From NCBI RefSeq assembly GCF_012676905.1, contig NZ_CP051428.1:5081001-5145000 (forward strand): 64,000 bases of DNA. Direction: 5' to 3'. The position numbers and the translations under genes are program-made. The stretch is from Paenibacillus albicereus (lineage in GTDB: Bacteria; Bacillota; Bacilli; Paenibacillales; Paenibacillaceae). How positions within the stretch are numbered: position 1 is the first letter of the stretch; the number at the start of each line of letters is the position of its first letter. Shown piece by piece: positions 62,793 to 64,000 of the stretch. The notes under the pieces are model-generated. The model was not told where the DNA came from. It searched no databases and saw nothing but the letters and a program-made list of their open reading frames with translations.

Positions 62793-64000
62793 CTATGACG
62801 CCGGCTCATGCGTTCGATCCAAGCTAACAAATTTATTGAAATTCTTGAGGAAAGCGAGCTCCACCGTGCCGACAGGACCGTTACGCTGCTTGGCGATGAT
62901 GATCTCGATGATGTTCTTCTTCTCGGTTTCCTTGTCGTAGTAATCGTCCCGGTACAGAAACGCGACGATGTCGGCGTCCTGCTCGATCGAGCCGGATTCG
63001 CGAAGGTCGCTCATCATCGGCCGCTTGTCCTGCCGCTGCTCGACGCCCCGGCTCAGCTGCGACAGCGCGATGACCGGCACCTCGAGCTCGCGCGCGATCT
63101 GCTTGAGCGTACGCGAGATTTCGGAGACCTCCTGCTGGCGGTTCTCCCCGGCCTTGCCGCGACCCTGGATGAGCTGCAAGTAATCGATCAGGATCATGCC
63201 GAGGTTGCGCTCCTTCTTGAGCCGCCGGCATTTGGCGCGGATATCGCTGACCGTGATGCCGGGCGTATCGTCGATGTAGATCTCCGCCTCGGACAAGGCG
63301 CCGATCGCCATCGTCAGCTTTTCCCAGTCGTCGCCCTCCAGGAAGCCGGTCCGCATGCGGCCGGCATCGACGTTGGACTCCGCGCATACCATACGCTGCA
63401 CGAGCTGGGCGGCGCTCATCTCGAGCGAGAAGATCGCGACCGTCTCGCGGGCGCGGACGCCGACGTTCTGGGCGATGTTCAGCGCGAACGCCGTCTTGCC
63501 GACGGAAGGACGCGCCGCCACGATGATGAGGTCGCTGCGCTGAAAGCCGCTCGTCATCTTGTCGAGATCGACGAAGCCCGACGGAATTCCCGTCGATCCG
63601 CCTTTGTTCGTATAGAGGAACTCGACCCGCTCGAACACTTCCATCAGCACGTCGCGGATGGAGACAAAGCCGCTGCTGGAGCGCCGGTTGGCGATCTCCA
63701 TGATGCGCTGCTCCGCCTCGCTGAGCATGAGGCCGATGTCGTCCGCCGCGCCGTAGCCGTCGGAGACGATCGTCGTCGCCGTGCGGATCAGGCGCCGCAG
63801 CATCGATTTTTCTTCGACGATCTGCGCGTAGTGCTCCACATTGGCCGCCGTCGGCACGACGCTCGCCAGCTTCGCCAGGTAGCTGACGCCGCCGACCTCC
63901 TCGAGCTGGGAGCGGTCGCTTAGATATGCGGTCAGCGTGACGAGATCGATCGGCTGGTTGTTCTCGCCGAGCTCGATCATCGCCTCGAAGACAAGCTGAT
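62793..64000 (-). CDS. dnaB: Replicative DNA helicase, N-terminus cut by window
   Basis: Hexameric helicase that unwinds DNA at the fork (dnaC in Bacillus subtilis naming). About 402 residues are visible; the frame is open through base 64000 (QLVFEAMIELGENNQPIDLV), so roughly the first 50 residues lie outside. The N-terminal DnaB domain is followed by the RecA-like motor: Walker A VAARPSVGKTAFALNIAQN, Walker B GMILIDYLQLIQGRG, then VIALSQLSRGVEQRQDKRPM and LRESGSIEQDADIVAFLYRD. It lies immediately upstream of purA with its own terminator. Confidence 0.96.
   Translation of the reverse strand, partial: QLVFEAMIELGENNQPIDLVTLTAYLSDRSQLEEVGGVSYLAKLASVVPTAANVEHYAQIVEEKSMLRRLIRTATTIVSDGYGAADDIGLMLSEAEQRIMEIANRRSSSGFVSIRDVLMEVFERVEFLYTNKGGSTGIPSGFVDLDKMTSGFQRSDLIIVAARPSVGKTAFALNIAQNVGVRARETVAIFSLEMSAAQLVQRMVCAESNVDAGRMRTGFLEGDDWEKLTMAIGALSEAEIYIDDTPGITVSDIRAKCRRLKKERNLGMILIDYLQLIQGRGKAGENRQQEVSEISRTLKQIARELEVPVIALSQLSRGVEQRQDKRPMMSDLRESGSIEQDADIVAFLYRDDYYDKETEKKNIIEIIIAKQRNGPVGTVELAFLKNFNKFVSLDRTHEPAS

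Overview
The window is GC-rich chromosomal DNA from a Gram-positive Bacillota, most likely a Paenibacillus-like member of the Paenibacillaceae. The strongest evidence is the right end, which keeps the Bacillales order dnaB - purA - (M23 peptidase) - walR - walK - yycH - yycI - walJ - htrA - CxxH/CxxC protein, all on the minus strand. AGGAGG-type ribosome binding sites, cre boxes and S-layer (SLH) domains agree with this. No rRNA, tRNA, CRISPR array or complete insertion sequence was seen.

Layout. 0-7.5 kb: a carboxylate-use block. It has a CitA/DcuS-type sensor kinase (cut by the left edge), a tripartite tricarboxylate transporter tctC-tctB-tctA behind a perfect cre box, an ACT-domain malic enzyme, an AEC-family carrier and a truncated HPr-like protein that keeps the Ser46 site but lacks the His15 loop. 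7.8-14 kb: a frameshifted MFS gene, an AT-richer GIY-YIG/DUF4357 gene that looks acquired, an oxidoreductase, a stress flavoprotein and a copper-amine-oxidase-stalk protein. 14.1-17 kb: a BlaI/BlaR1-like repressor and sensor-protease pair with two clear operators. 17-27 kb: an esterase, an AraC regulator, an SDR, two intergenic tandem arrays, an epimerase, a DMT transporter, a TetR/MFS efflux pair with matching operators, a nucleoside hydrolase and a dead TetR fragment. 26.9-30.3 kb: response regulator - ABC ATPase - permease - histidine kinase, a typical antimicrobial-peptide sensing and resistance module. 30.4-34.5 kb: an unusual set with an AraC regulator fused to a TIM-barrel (PEP-hydrolase/Tm-1 C-domain type), a free copy of the same barrel, a divergent UPF0261 (Tm-1 N-domain type) gene and a cupin.

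34.6-40.3 kb holds surface proteins: a collagen-like glycine-rich protein, an SLH/Ig-like protein with a long leader, and a secreted protein behind a leader terminator. 40.3-42.1 kb is decayed: a cupin tail, a 5'-truncated repeat protein and a selO cut in half. fba, a small membrane protein and a 1640-residue protein made of a beta-propeller, prealbumin-like domains and eleven DUF11-type repeats follow. 49.4-64 kb is the conserved wal/purA/dnaB core.

The most interesting signals are three noncoding tandem arrays, two adjacent at 20.5-21.35 kb and one 31 kb away at 52.6-52.9 kb. All have a 52-bp period (about five B-DNA turns), and the second and third share the core GAAGGGGTCC in opposite orientation. 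Next come the TIM-barrel/AraC fusion beside its enzyme-like paralogue and split Tm-1 partner, and the phosphocarrier-like protein lacking its catalytic histidine.
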